In this document: one piece after another, positions 36,345 through 48,309 of the stretch
Numbering within the stretch: the first letter of the stretch is position 1
Layout: each line of letters starts with the position of its first letter
Source of the DNA: Polietes domitor
Taxonomy: Eukaryota > Arthropoda > Insecta > Diptera > Muscidae
DNA: 64,000 nt
Direction of reading: 5' to 3'
Assembly (NCBI GenBank): GCA_947397865.1
Contig: OX377620.1
Location: forward strand, 115,667,085-115,731,084
The notes under the pieces: generated by a model
Told to the model about the DNA's origin: nothing
Seen by the model: only the letters and a program-made list of their open reading frames with translations
Database searches by the model: none
Translations under genes and position numbers: made by a program

Positions 36345-37279
36345 AAGGGTGATTTTTTAAGAGCTTGATAACTTTTTTTTTTAAAAAAACGCATAAAATT
36401 TGCAAAATCTCATCGGTTCTTTATTTGAAACGTTAGATTGGTCCATGACATTTACTTTTTGAAGATAATTTCATTTAAATGTTGACCGCGGCTGCGTCTT
36501 AGGTGGTCCATTCGGAAAGTCCAATTTTGGGCAACTTTTTCGAGCATTTCGGCCGGAATAGCCCGAATTTCTTCGGAAATGTTGTCTTCCAAAGCTGGAA
36601 TAGTTGCTGGCTTATTTCTGTAGACTTTAGACTTGACGTAGCCCCACAAAAAATAGTCTAAAGGCGTCAAATCGCATGATCTTGGTGGCCAACTTACCGG
36701 TCCATTTCTTGAGATGAATTGTTCTCCGAAGTTTTCCCTCAAAATGGCCATAGAATCGCGAGCTGTGTGGCATGTAGCGCCATCTTGTTGAAACCACATG
36801 TCAACCAAGTTCAGTTCTTCCATTTTGGGCAAAAAAAAGTTGGATATCATCTCACGGTAGCGCTCACCATTCACAGTTACGTTACGATTCGCATCATCTT
36901 TGAAGAAGTACGGTCCAATGATGCCACCAGCCCATAAACCGCACCAAACTGTGACTTTTTCTGGATGCATTGGTAGCTCTTGCAATGCTTCTGGCTGATA
37001 TTCACTCCAAAATCGACAATTCTGCCTATTTACGTACCCATTGAGCCAAAAATGAGCTTCGTTGCTGAACACAATTTCTTTCTTTCTGAACTTTCTTAAC
37101 AGAGCACGCATTTTGATAATAAAATTCAATGATTTGCAAGCGTTGCTCGTTAGTAAGTCTATTCATGATGAAATGTCAAAGCATACTGAGCATCTTTCTC
37201 TTTGACACCATGTCTGAAATCCCACGTGATCTGTCAAATACTAATGCATGAAAATCCTAACCTCAAAAAAATCACTCTT
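36345..37279 (-). mobile_element. Non-autonomous mariner-like element, 935 bp
   Basis: Inverted ends AAGGGTGATTTTTTAAGAG (left) and AAGAGTGATTTTTTTGAGG (reverse complement of right). TA flanks both sides (36343-36344, 37280-37281). Inserted in a family A monomer. It carries one internally deleted transposase. Confidence 0.9.
36452..37166 (-). pseudogene. Mariner-type transposase with internal deletion and lost first Asp
   Basis: The original start, ATG at 37166-37164, reads MNRLTNEQRLQIIEFYYQNA, then an internal deletion joins the DNA-binding start to the catalytic core in another frame. The downstream frame runs to a stop at 36452-36454. The first catalytic block reads VFSNEAHFWLNGYVN, where relatives in this window have SDEAHF, so Asp is replaced by Asn. 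The second block is MWFQQDGATCHTA, and the third is SCDLTPLDYFLWGYVK, with 36 residues between its first Asp and the Asp of QDG. The end is RSRGQHLNEIIFKK. Both the deletion and the Asn make it inactive. Confidence 0.85.
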
Positions 37280-37520
37280 TATTTTAACTGGTATCAGCTG
37301 TGGTAAAAGTGAGCCAGGTCGGTTCTGATTTAGATATAGCTCCCATACAAACTTCGCTCCCGAATTGACTTTTTCCCTCTAGAAATTACATATTTTAACC
37401 GATTTTCTTCAAATTTGGCACAAAACCTGATATTTGAATAAGAAACATCTGTGGTGTAAGTGGATGCGATCGGTTCAGACTTATATATTGCTCCCACATA
37501 AATTTCGGTCATAACATTTT

Positions 37521-39946
37521 AATTTGCTGGAGTTGGAGGCAAAAAATGCTCGACTACAACCACGGGTAATTTTTTTGTACTATATAAAGAACTAAAACAG
37601 ATTGCTTATATGAAAAAATATTTTGAGTAAAGAGTAAAGAAAATATTTATAAATTTTAAAATATACGACCGATGTAAGGTCATAATTAGAACACACATTT
37701 GATGTTTAAGTAGGTTATGCAGTCAAAAGTTATACCCGCTTGCATACAATATATACAAAAAAGTGTTTTAATTTGTTTGCCAAAAAAGGTATTGTATATA
37801 ACTATTAAACTAGAGAAGCACTTTGAAAAAGTTAAATATAATCCAATCACTCAGTGTAAATCAAAGCCAGTTGCGAGCAGATGACCAGATGAAGTGTCTT
37901 GATTAACGAAACAGAAATTACAGAATTATTACCAAAATAAATCGATTTGCATTTTCCCGTATTTTTTAATTTCAGTGCTACGGGAATAATTTATTACATT
38001 TCTGTTTGCTATATAAAAACTTGTTTCCGGATAAAACGAATACAAACAAACTTCGAATAACAAACAAATTGAAATCAAGCTTTAGAGAATTTATAGAAAT
38101 AAAGTATGAAATCAATATAATATATGCAAATATTTTAAATTAAAAGGGATTTTCAAATATAAAATATTTTTAAAACGGACAATACATTTATTATTTATTT
38201 TATGTGGATGATGAACATTTGACAAATATAATATTAATTGCAAATAGAGTATTGAATGTTGTGCTTAAATATTCATTGTTGTTTGTGGAGCCCAACGATA
38301 TGAAAACAAGTACGCTGTAAGCAATGTGCATAAATGAATATTAAATTGTGCAACAAAATATCGCCTGTTTCGTACTATGTGAGTAAATTGTGGCCATCAG
38401 TAATGAGTTCAACTCTTTTTCCTCTCCTCCTCTCCTCCCTTCATCCCTAACACTCCTTCCACCACCAGATGTCTGCATTTTAATACCTAAATAACTGCGT
38501 GCGTATGTAAATACGTCAACATTAAAAAGGCATTACAATTACTCAAGGGCGAGTGTGACATGACACTAGCGGCGCCCACGACAAACACTGACGAGTGGCG
38601 AGAACAAAAGGAAAGCTTTTAATGGTTTGATTATCGCCATACACAATTAAATGAATGAATGGTCTAAATAATCGTTGGTTGACCCTACCGAGCATTCTTG
38701 CACATTTCTTTGGATTAGAGCGAAATATGGCCGGGGATTACTACGATACGATTGTTGGCCGATGATGTTGTTATAATGTTAACATAAGTACAGATTAAGA
38801 ACTTAAATCCTGAATCTTTCAATCTCCTCCACTTCGTGCAAGGAATAATTGAAATGACAAATGTAATTTCCGACAAAAATGTTTTTAAATGTTTATTGAG
38901 TGTTATTTTCAAGTCAAGTGTACCTCGACTTGAAAATTGAGCATTGAGATGCTCAATGTGCTTTGGATGTGACCCGAATCCGTATTAAACAATAAATCTA
39001 TTTTTATTTTCAAAGTGTATACCACAATTGCGGTCTTTTAGATCTTTGCGAAGATAATCTTAAAAGAATCAGTTAAGTGAATTATATTTTTGAAGCGACT
39101 TATTTAATATGACCTTAATACAGAGATGGTTTTCCAAGAGTTTTAAGTATTTAAAGGATTTTCTTGGAAAATTAAAAACTCTTCTACTGCCGCCTAATTT
39201 TCATGGCAAGTCTATGAATAAAAATTAAGGAGATGTTACATTTAATTGCCTTTTAAAACCTATACCGATGCGTTTTTAGAAACCTATACTGATATCGTTG
39301 GATTAAACCATTTTTTGAAAAATTTTATCCTTTGAATTTTTGTTGGCTTTTGCAAGGCAACAGGATGAGGAAATGTGTAAATAATTTCTAATGCACCAGT
39401 TAAATTGCATTGAATTAAATAGTTAAGAATTTTGAATATTTGTATACAAATTTGAAATATGCTTTTCTCCGTAAAATAAAATACTTCTATAAGATTTCCG
39501 AAAATCAAGAAAACTTTTTTTTATTAAAATTTAAGTCTTTGAGCTTGAGGAAATTTCAAGATAATAATAGTAACCATATGTGACATCACAAGGAAAACGA
39601 AATGATTTCTGCATGCCATACATACATTCCATAAATTCTGTAGTCAAACGTAGCAATGGGGAGAAAGATGACTTGGAGAGAGAGAAAAAAATAACAAACG
39701 CAAGTGAAAAGTAAATACACATTGTTATGAAAATATAACAACGAGTTAGTCAAGTGGCATACAAAGGAAAAAACAAACAGACAGACTGCTACACACAATC
39801 TTATAGTACCGTCTCATCAAAGTGGGTCAGGATATTTATTGTTGATAAGTTAAAATTATCAATCATAAATATTTATTATACCCTCCACAATAGCATAATT
39901 TGAATGAAACATGTTCTATATATGTAGAGGAAATACATAATAAAAA
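37521..39946. other. Unique-looking spacer, no gene found
   Basis: Includes a pyrimidine-rich run at 38408-38465 (CCTCTCCTCCTCTCCTCCC) and two small adjacent hairpins at about 38909-38956 (TTGAGCATTGAGATGCTCAA at 38937). No frame with a family motif. 38280-38720 is less AT-rich and may be host intronic or intergenic DNA. Confidence 0.4.
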
Positions 39947-41136
39947 AAGTAAGGAAAGGCTAAAGTCGGGCGGGGCCGACTCTATGATAGACTCTACTTT
40001 CTATCCGAATACAATTCAATTCAGTAAAAAAGTGAAAACAGGAAAATTGTTTTTATGTTTCCTAATCACAGGCTAATATGACCTGATAGAATTTGTCAAA
40101 TCGATAATAATATTTGTATTTTTACCACAGGTGTTTCCAGTTGAAATATAAAGTGTTTTGCAAATTTTGAAGAAAGTCAGTTAAAATATGTGGATTCTAG
40201 AGCTTAAAAATTCAATTTGGGAGCGAAATTTGTATGGGAGCTATATAAAAATCTGAACCGATCTAACGCATTCTTACCACAGGTGTTTCCAGTTGAAATA
40301 TAAAGTGTTTTGCGAATTTTGAAGAAAATCTGTTAAAATATGTGGATTCTAGAGCAAAAAAAAAAAATAAAATTGGGAACGAAATTTGTATGGGAGCTAT
40401 ATAAAAATCTGAACCGATCTAACGCATTTTTACCACAGGTGTTTCCAGTTGAAATATAAATTGTTTTTCGAATTTTGAAGAAAATCTGTTAAAATATGAG
40501 GATTCTAGAGCGAAAAAAAAATAAAATTGGGAACGAAATTTGTATGGGAGCTATATATAAATCTGAACCGATCTAACACATTTTTTACCACAAATGTTTC
40601 TAGTTTGAATATAAGGTTTGTAGCGAATTCAGAAGAAAATCAGTTAAAATATGTGGATTCTAGAGCGGAAAATTTCAAATTGGGAGCGAAATTTGTATGG
40701 GAGCTATATATAAACCTGAACCGATCTAACGCATTTTTACCACAGGTGTTTCCAGTTGAATTATAAGGTGTTTTGCCAATTTTTGAAAAAAATCTGTTGA
40801 AATATGTGGTATCTAGGGTGAAAAGGGTCAAATGGGGAGTGAAATTCGTTTGAGGGCTATATCTAAATCTGATCCGATTTTCTCCAAATTAAATAGCGTT
40901 CGTCCTTGTCCCGAAAAACATCGTTGTGCAAAGTTTCGTTTGGTTCTGGCTAGAATTGCGACCTGTATCGTGATTACAACAATAGATGGACAGGCAGACG
41001 GACAGACAGACATTGCTAAATCGACTCAGAAAGTGATTCTAAGCCAATCGGTATAATTAACAATGGGTCTATCTCCCTTCCTTTTGGGTGTTGCAAACAA
41101 ATGCACAAAGACATAATACTGTCGTGGAGTGTATCA
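39947..41136 (-). mobile_element. Family A element, copy 6
   Basis: AAGTAAGGAAAGGCTAAAGT and the hairpin GTCGGGCGGGGCCGAC open it. Monomers of about 150 bases repeat GAAATTTGTATGGGAGCTAT near 40229, 40380, 40531 and 40687. Then come TTAAATAGCGTTCGTCC, the ATGGACAGGCAGACGGACAG microsatellite, GGGTGTTGCAAACAAATGCA and GTCGTGGAGTGTAT. Good full-length reference copy. Confidence 0.85.
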
Positions 41137-41330
41137 AAATACGTAATACCATATTATATAAAGAAGTGTTATAATAAAAGTTCCAAACATTTGTATACAT
41201 TAATGAAGCAAACATGTATTCAGTTATAAAAGCGAAATATTTTGAGAGAACACATAAAACAAACGAAACATTCGTTTTAGTCGGGAACATCGACAACATT
41301 TTCTCCTTCCTCGCAAAAGAAACCGCTCTA

Positions 41331-41331
<1 letters not shown>

Positions 41332-41382
<51 letters not shown>
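41332..41382. repeat. TA dinucleotide microsatellite
   Basis: About 25 perfect TA units. Confidence 0.98.
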
Positions 41383-41384
<2 letters not shown>

Positions 41385-41964
41385 TTGAAAAGCTTATTGA
41401 ATTTACTTTATAGCGGATCAAATTGGTGTTAAATCTAGTTTAGCCAGCACGAATTTGAAATTAGATTTTCCAAACCCCGAATTAAGTAAATTTGGTAATG
41501 TTTTTTAAATTCTCAGTTTTCCTCCATTCTACTTAAACCGAGGTTTCTCAAATGTTTCCACCTCAGCTGAAGGAACCACAACTGGAAAATAAAGTATACT
41601 TTCTATAACACCGTCCGACAGTATATTTACACTTGAACCCGATTATATACGTTTTTAATTCCTCATGCAGTTGCCCCTTTTCGGAATTAAAAAGTGCCAA
41701 TGGCTGCAATTTTTCCAAAAAAAAAATAAATTAAATGTCAAAATAAAGAGTATTGACATAGCATGATTCTATCTGTATTGTTTTAGCATTAAAAACCATT
41801 TCAATTGGTTGTGGTAGTGGTTGCGGGTAATATAGCGTATTTAGTAATATAGAGTTTTGGGTTTTTTTGTAAAGAGTTGGCTTCCTCAACGATACCATCT
41901 GAAATGTTTTCACCTCCTTTCCGAATCTATATGGTTCCTGACTCCCAAAAAATAACCTTAATCC
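41383..41964. other. No recognisable feature
   Basis: AT-rich spacer between the TA run and repeat E. Confidence 0.45.
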
Positions 41965-42082
41965 TTGAATATCCTGAAAAACTTATCTTTAATTAACTGA
42001 AACACCATATTTGGACCACTGTAAAACTCAAACCACGTACTACTTTGATCTATGGCAAACGCTAGATTAATCGCAACTACTA

Positions 42083-43321
42083 AATGGTGGTTAAATTTTA
42101 AGGCCCGACGTTGATTTTGAATAAAAATAAGGAAATTATTGTAATTTTTATTTTGATAATCATGGTATGGTTTAATTATATATGGAACAAAATATCGGCC
42201 AAATGACAGCCGCGACCTCGGCTGCACACTTCCATCCGATGGTCCAAATTTTGGATGGCATAATTGAGGTTCTATGCCGTTAATGTGCCGAATTATCTCA
42301 TCCTTTAGCTCATGAATTGTTGCTGGATTATCGACGTACACCTTTCAAATAACCCCAAAGAGAGAAGTCCAACGGTGTCAAATCACATGATCTTGGCGCC
42401 CAATTGACATCACCACCTCGTGTGATAACGCGGCCATTGAGTTTGTCCCGTAAAAGAGCCATTGTTTCGTTAGCTGTGTGGCAATTGGCACCGTCCTGTT
42501 GAAATCATATATCACCATTTTATCTCACGATAGCGAAGACCATTCACAGTAACTGACTGGCCGGCCTCATTTTGGAAAAAATACGGCCGGATGATGCCGC
42601 CAGTCCATAAACCGCACCAAACAGTCACCCTTTGTGAGTGCATTGGTTTTTCGACAATAACTCTTGGATTATCATTCGCCCAAATGCGGCAATTCTGCTT
42701 ATTGACGAATCCACTGAGGTGAAAATGTGCCTCATCACTGAAGAAGATTTTCTTCGAAAAATGATCATCCACTGTTGCCATTTCTTGCTACCATTCTGAC
42801 CATTGACGACGTTTGGAATGGTCACGAGGCTTTAGTCCTTGAGTCAATTGCACCTTGTAAAGGGTGCAAATGCAAGTCTTTATGCATAAAGTTCACCAAC
42901 GACGAGCGTAAGAGGTGCAATTGTTGGTCACGACGAGTTGAGGTGGACGGCTCTTCAGCCACACTATCCCGAACAGCAGCAATATTTTCTACAGTACGAG
43001 CTGTACGAGCATGCACTGGCGTTTTCACATCTCCTACAGACCCGGTTTGTTCAAATTTTTGCACGATTTTTTCGATTGTACGCACATTTGGACGATTAAA
43101 TTGACCGAAAAAATCACGAAGTGCACGATATGCATTTTGATTTGGGCGCTCATTTTAATAATAAGCCTGAATAACTTTAACGCGTTGCTCAATTGTGTAT
43201 CTTTCCTTGGTCCAAATTGAGGTAGTCTGAAATTGAGAAATGTCAAATGAGATTCAGAAAAAAACTTGACGTTTAGGTGTGGTTCACATTCAACATCGGC
43301 CCTTACAATTTAACCACCCTT
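42083..43321 (-). mobile_element. Full-length but decayed mariner-like element, 1,239 bp
   Basis: Inverted ends AATGGTGGTTAAATTTTAAG (left) and AAGGGTGGTTAAATTGTAAG (reverse complement of right). TA duplications at 42081-42082 and 43322-43323. Length fits an autonomous mariner-type element. Its empty site is preserved at 12930-13075. Confidence 0.9.
42176..43205 (-). pseudogene. Mariner-type transposase, complete in outline, many lesions
   Basis: Covered from near its start (KERYTIEQRVKVIQAYY, then a stop codon) to its natural end (GRGCHLADILFHI, stop at 42176-42178). In order: DNA-binding part with FFGQFNRPNVRTIEKIVQKF; KDLHLHP; first catalytic block FFSDEAHFHLSGFVNKQNC; TVWCGLWTGGIIRPYF; second block FQQDGANCHTANETMALL in another frame; third block RSCDLTPLDFSLWG, with 36 residues between the two Asp residues. 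At least three frame changes and one in-frame stop. It shares most blocks with the copy at 1-679 but is a different subfamily by its termini. Confidence 0.85.
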
Positions 43322-43735
43322 TAGTAGAATGTACGTGGTAAATTTCATCAAAATCGAAGATAGTAAAAAATCCTCACTGGTCGAAATCCTGTGAAATTAC
43401 CCAAATATACTTACATAAGAATATTTACACAAAATTAAAAATAACAGAACTAAAATCAACTCTTTAGAAATAAATACTTATACAAACCAAATAAAAATAT
43501 TGCGCAAGTAGGTATTTTCCTTTGCTCCATTGAGTCGACTTTACCAAAGCTGCGTAGCTCGTTCCACATGCCTACGCATATCGATGTCAATCTCTTCTTA
43601 TGTCACGATTACTCAAAATAGTGTGAGTTCTTACTTAACCCGGAAGTATGTACTTTTTGATAAAGAACAGAAGTGTCTCGATCCGCTCGGATGAGAAATG
43701 ACTGCAGCTTTATTTCAGATACTCCACCTTGACAT

Positions 43736-45238
43736 TTTTTTATACCCTCCACCTCCAGGATGGGGTATACTAACTTTGTCATTTCGTTTGTAACACTTTG
43801 AAATATCGACCTAAGAGCCTATAAAGTATATATATTCTTGATCGTCATAAAATTCTAAGACGATCTAGCCATGTCCGTCTGTTGAAAGCACGCTGGCATC
43901 TAAACGAAAGGAGTTAGAACGTTCAAATTTTCCATAAATGCGTCTTATAGTGGTAGATCGGTTGGGATTGAAACGGGGCGAAATCGGTCCAAAGGGAAAA
44001 TTTTTCCCTCACAAGACTAAAAATACCCATAATAATCCCTAACATATTAGCGTATTTAAGCATGTTTTTTGAATATGTCTGTTTATATTTGCTTGATATT
44101 TGGTATGCGCACTCCTCTTATAGCAAAAACGTGCACCATAAAGTGATTCTTATTTGTAGGGGGTAAAATGGGGCAAAAAAGGGATAAAAATGGTACATAT
44201 TAAACGACAACAGCTAGAAACACGAAATTCGGTGTGTACATTCCTCTAACTGAGTAGATACATAATATAAAATTATTTTTTTCCAAATTCGTACTTTTAA
44301 GGGGTAAAATGGGAATAGAGGGATAAAAATAGTACCAACCAAACGGATGTACCTAGAATAATGAAATTCGGTGTATACATTCCTCTGATTGCATAGACAA
44401 GTAAAATACACGGATTTTTCAAATTCGTACTTTTTGGTGTTAAAATTAAATGAAATGAAAAAAGGGGATAAAAATAGTACCTCTTAAATTACAGCAGCTA
44501 GAGTCATGAAATTCTGACTGTGTAGATAGGGAAAATAAACCGATTTTTCGAAATTTGTACTTTTTGGGGTCAAAATAGAAAAAGGGGATAAAAATAGTAC
44601 CAACCAAATTACCGCAGCTAGAGTCATGAAATTCGGAGTATACATTCCTTTGACTACGTAGACATGAAAAATAAAAGTTTTTTTCTAAATTCGTACTTTC
44701 AAGGGATACAATGGGTACGGAGGGATAAAAATGGTACTAACCAAAAGGCTGTACCTAGAATAATGAACTGTATAGACACGCAAAATAAAAAAGTTTTTTT
44801 CCAAATTCTTAATTTTTCTTTTGCAGCAAAAATTGGTTGAATCATGAAGTTAGGTTATTTTGCGCTATGTACTTCTAATTATGGATTTTCAAAATTTGTA
44901 CTTTTGGAATTAAAATAGAATGGAAATACAACCAACTGTAGCACACACTATCTACCAATATTTATGGCATTTAAGCTTATTGGAAATATAAATATAAGAA
45001 TATTTATTTTTTGATTTGAAATAACTAATGGTTTGAAATAACTAAAATATTATATTTATTTATAAAATTATTTTTTCAATATTTGTATTTGTTTTGGTTT
45101 GGCTATATTAAAAAAATTATATTTTCCTGTAATATTACTGCACTTTTACGAAAATCGATAACCTCTGTGGAATGCAATCCATGGTGGAGGGTATACAAAG
45201 TTCGGCCCGGCCGAACTTAACGCCGTTTTTACTTGTTT
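43736..45238 (+). mobile_element. Family B element, complete
   Basis: Starts TTTTTTATACCCTCCACCTC and contains CATTTCGTTTGTAACAC, CTAGCCATGTCCGTCTGTTG, and tandem monomers of about 140 bases (recurring AAATTCGTACTTTT, GGATAAAAATAGTACC, GAAATTCGGTGT and ACATTCCTCTGA). It ends with CCATGGTGGAGGGTATACAA, the perfect hairpin GTTCGGCCCGGCCGAAC, and CGCCGTTTTTACTTGTTT. TATACCCTCCACC at the start recurs inverted (GGTGGAGGGTATA) before the hairpin. Non-coding; parallels family A in design. Confidence 0.85.
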
Positions 45239-45340
45239 TAATTTTCACCGCTCTAGAAAGCAAAATATTTACAACAAAACTTGAGCTGCTTTCTCTGTTC
45301 GATTTTGTCACCAAAGACTTTCGACTATTACTGATACCAC

Positions 45341-45410
45341 AAGTAAGGTAAAAGTCGGACGGAACCGAATATATGATACCCTCCACTTTCCACCCCATTA
45401 CAAATTATTT
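45341..45410 (-). repeat. Variant family A 3'-end fragment
   Basis: ACAAGTAAGGTAAAAGTCGG, ACGGAACCGAATATATGATA and CCCTCCACTTTC resemble the family A hairpin end but with an altered hairpin (AGTCGG/CCGAA). It is preceded at about 45240-45265 by monomer-like text, CACCGCTCTAGAAAG. Confidence 0.55.
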
Positions 45411-47004
45411 AAAAATTACCAATACCAGATGTTATGAAATATCACTGAATGTTTAATTATGGTGGGGACATTAGCCCACCTAAAACTATCTCGTCCCTAT
45501 ATCAAGCCGCCTGTGAGCTAAACACCACTAAAAATCACTTTTTTCCAATGTTACATTGCAAAGTGACGACCAAGACATGAGCAAACATGTATATTTAAAG
45601 TAATTGGAGATTATAAATTGGACAAAAGTATAGCATAAAAAGAATTACATTCCAGAAGAGTATAGCTCATAAACGTTGTGTCATAGGTGCGGAATGTTCT
45701 GGAAATCGTCATAAAACTATCCAAATTTTATTTCTGGATCGTGAAGAAATATTTGTTTCGTAACCCAGCCGAATGTACATACATTAGGGTGCACTGAAAA
45801 AATGTCTTTATATAGAAAGTGCATCTAAAACGATGCATACTGAAAATCATAATAATGGATTGAGAAACTTTTATTTCTTCAAAGGTTACTTTTGGTTGAT
45901 TTGAAATTCCATACATGGTTTTTCGGTACACACTAATACACATACGCATTGTGCGCAATTGTTGGAAATTCCTTAAATATTTATCCGTAGATATATACAT
46001 ACATAAAACTCTTATAGGCAGTAAAATAATGATTCACTTACATGCGCACACTTGTCGGCATGCTTGGGTCTTCATGGTCAGCATGCATTGCACAGTCTGC
46101 CAACTGATAAGTAATTCTTTCAATCGTTCTGATGTTTGTACGGCTCCTCAGAATATAAATATGTTTGTGTGTTCAACCAAAGAGAGAGAATATTTAATGC
46201 CCTTTCTTGCCTCTCCTATGATGTCGGTCTACGGTCAAAGCCCTTTGGCCAAGCTGTTTGTGGCTTAATTTTAAGTAAACAATAGGTCGTTTCGAACTAC
46301 AATGTATGAAATTATAAAGAGAAGGGATATTTTGGACATATAATGGATCTCATCTAAAACAGTCTTACATGCCACAATTTGTGGACGCAGTGGGATGTTA
46401 GTGAAGGAAATTTGCTGTCTTTCACTACTATGTATGTAGTAACCATGTCAAATATTTATACACTCTTGCCATGGCTATCTAAATAATGAATTGCATGAAT
46501 TGCACATACTGGCAGTATTAGGTTATTTTACCAACCCTTATGATGTTTGCACAGTTTGTGAAGAATACAAATATGCTTTTAACATTTTTTTTCTGACTGA
46601 CATTTTTTTTAGTTTGACCTACACCTAAAGCTGTTTGTGGCTATTACAACAGTTTGTAATTTTATGGGTGATAGTGATTGTTATTTGTAACAAAAGGATA
46701 TGTCTAGCACAATGTCCACAAAAAGGTATTTATTTGCCAAATGGGCATTATGTCCGATTTTCATAGGGCTATGCAAAGTAAATGAAAATCTTAGGTGAGC
46801 ATTAGGGTGATGACTTTTATACAACCTCGTTTCCCTGCATCATATTTAGATGAGTTTTTATATAAGATTAGATAAAATCTTAAATATAAGGTGATTCGAT
46901 AAAAACAAACCCCACGCACAAAATGATTTAAACATTTTTATTTATCAGCATTTTGGCAATTTGTATGATCAACCGAGAGTTTATTGGCTTCGTACCACAA
47001 TCAC
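45411..47004. other. No gene found
   Basis: AT-rich. The 117-codon plus-strand frame at 45915-46268 has no motif and looks like chance. AGGGTGATGACTTTTATACA (about 46804) and AAGGTGATTCGATAAAAAC (about 46889) faintly recall mariner termini, but no partners were found. Confidence 0.4.
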
Positions 47005-48193
47005 AACAAGTAAGGAAAGGCTAAAGTCTTGCGGGGCCGACTATATGAAACACTCCACTTTCTATCGGAATACAATTCAATTCAGTAAAAAAGTGAAAAC
47101 GGGAAACATTTTTGTATGTTTCCTAATCACAGGCTATTATGGCCTGGTCCAATTTGTCAAATCGAGAATAATGTTTGTATCGGGGCTATATAAAAACATG
47201 GAATGAAGTGACTAACTTTCACAAGTTCTTCTAGTTCTTCTAGAAGTATAACGTGTTATGCTCAATTTTAAGAAATTCTCTGAAAATGCACGGTTTCTGG
47301 GGGAACGAAATTTGTATGGGAGCTATATATAAATCTGAACCGATGTGACCCATTTTCACCATGGCTGTTCTTCCTTTTAATATAAGATGTTTAGCCAATT
47401 TTAAAGAAAATCTGTTAAAATATGTGGATTCTGGAGCGGAAAAATTTAAATTGGGAGCGAAATTTGTATGGAAGCCATATATAAATCTGAACCGATCTAA
47501 CACATTTTTACCACAGGTGTTTCCAGTTGAAATATAAGGTTTTTTGCGAATTTAGAAGAAAATCTGTTAAAATATGTGGATTCTAGAGGGGAAAAATTCA
47601 AATTGGGAGCGAAATTTGTATGGGAGCTTTATAAATCTGAACCGATCTAACACATTTTTACCACAGGTGTTCCAGTTGAAATATGAGGTGTTTTGCGAAT
47701 TTAGAAGAAAATCTGTTAAAATATGTGGATTCTAGAGCGGAAAAATTCAAATTGGGAGCGAAATTTGTATAGGAGCTATATATAAATATGAACCGATCTA
47801 ACACATTTTTACAACAGGTATTTCCAGTGTTATATAAGGTGTTTTGCCAACCTTGAAGAAAATCTGTTAAAATATGTGGTATCTAGAGTGAAAAGGGTCA
47901 AATCGGGAGTGAAATTCGTATGGGGACTATATCTAACTCAGAACCGATTTTCCTCAAATTAAATAGCGTTCGTCCGTGTCCCGAAAAAATTCGTTGTGCA
48001 AAGCTTCGTTTGGTTCTGGCTACAATTGCGACCTGTATCGTGATTACAACAATAGGTGGACAGACGGACAGACGGACATTGCTGAAAGTGATTCTAAGTC
48101 GATCGGTATAATTAACAATGGGTCTATCTCCCTTCCTTTTGGGTGTTACAAACAAATGCACAAAGACATAATACTCTCGTGGAGTGTATAAAA
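47005..48193 (-). mobile_element. Family A element, copy 7
   Basis: AACAAGTAAGGAAAGGCTAA, damaged hairpin GTCTTGCGGGGCCGAC, five monomers of about 150 bases, TTAAATAGCGTTCGTCC, microsatellite GGACAGACGGACAGACGGAC, GGGTGTTACAAACAAATGCA, CTCTCGTGGAGTGTATAAAA. Full length. Confidence 0.85.
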
Positions 48194-48309
48194 ATGACAT
48201 AACCTTTTGTTTCTCAATAATTATACATTTATCACAATCTGCCACGGAAACATCTTCATTGACTTGTATCTATAGGTTTATGGCTTCATAATTGTTTGGA
48301 GTGCTTGTG

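Larger units (their letters stand above)
35766..37520 (+). mobile_element. Family A element, copy 5, split by a mariner element
   Basis: Starts TTTTATACCCTCATTATGTA, with a short TGTCCGTCCGTCC microsatellite at about 35800 and ACAGGTCGCAATTATTGTTC. Its monomer text is broken after TTTGTCACAAAACCTTATA and resumes at 37282 with TTTTAACTGGTATCAGCTGT, TTTAGATATAGCTCCCATAC. The 3' hairpin is missing. Confidence 0.65.
41965..43380 (+). repeat. Repeat E, copy interrupted by a mariner element
   Basis: 41965-42082 and 43322-43380 together match 12930-13075; the mariner element at 42083-43321 separates them. Confidence 0.65.

Noticed and set aside
38909..38956. Two adjacent small hairpins as a terminator or small RNA
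   Set aside because: Stems of 7-8 bases are expected by chance in a 64-kb window, and there is no neighbouring gene.
41332..41382. Promoter-like TATA stretch
   Set aside because: It is a plain TA microsatellite with no gene behind it.
45915..46268. 117-codon plus-strand frame
   Set aside because: No motif, unremarkable composition, and no partner exon; chance frame in spacer DNA.
46804..46910. AGGGTGAT-type text as mariner ends
   Set aside because: No inverted partner or TA-bounded unit could be identified, and none at 48838 either.
47920..48245. Frames of 60-115 codons in family A copies
   Set aside because: The same peptides (for example YISKSEPI or LDRFRFIYS types) recur because the DNA repeats; frames break between copies, so no coding role is supported.
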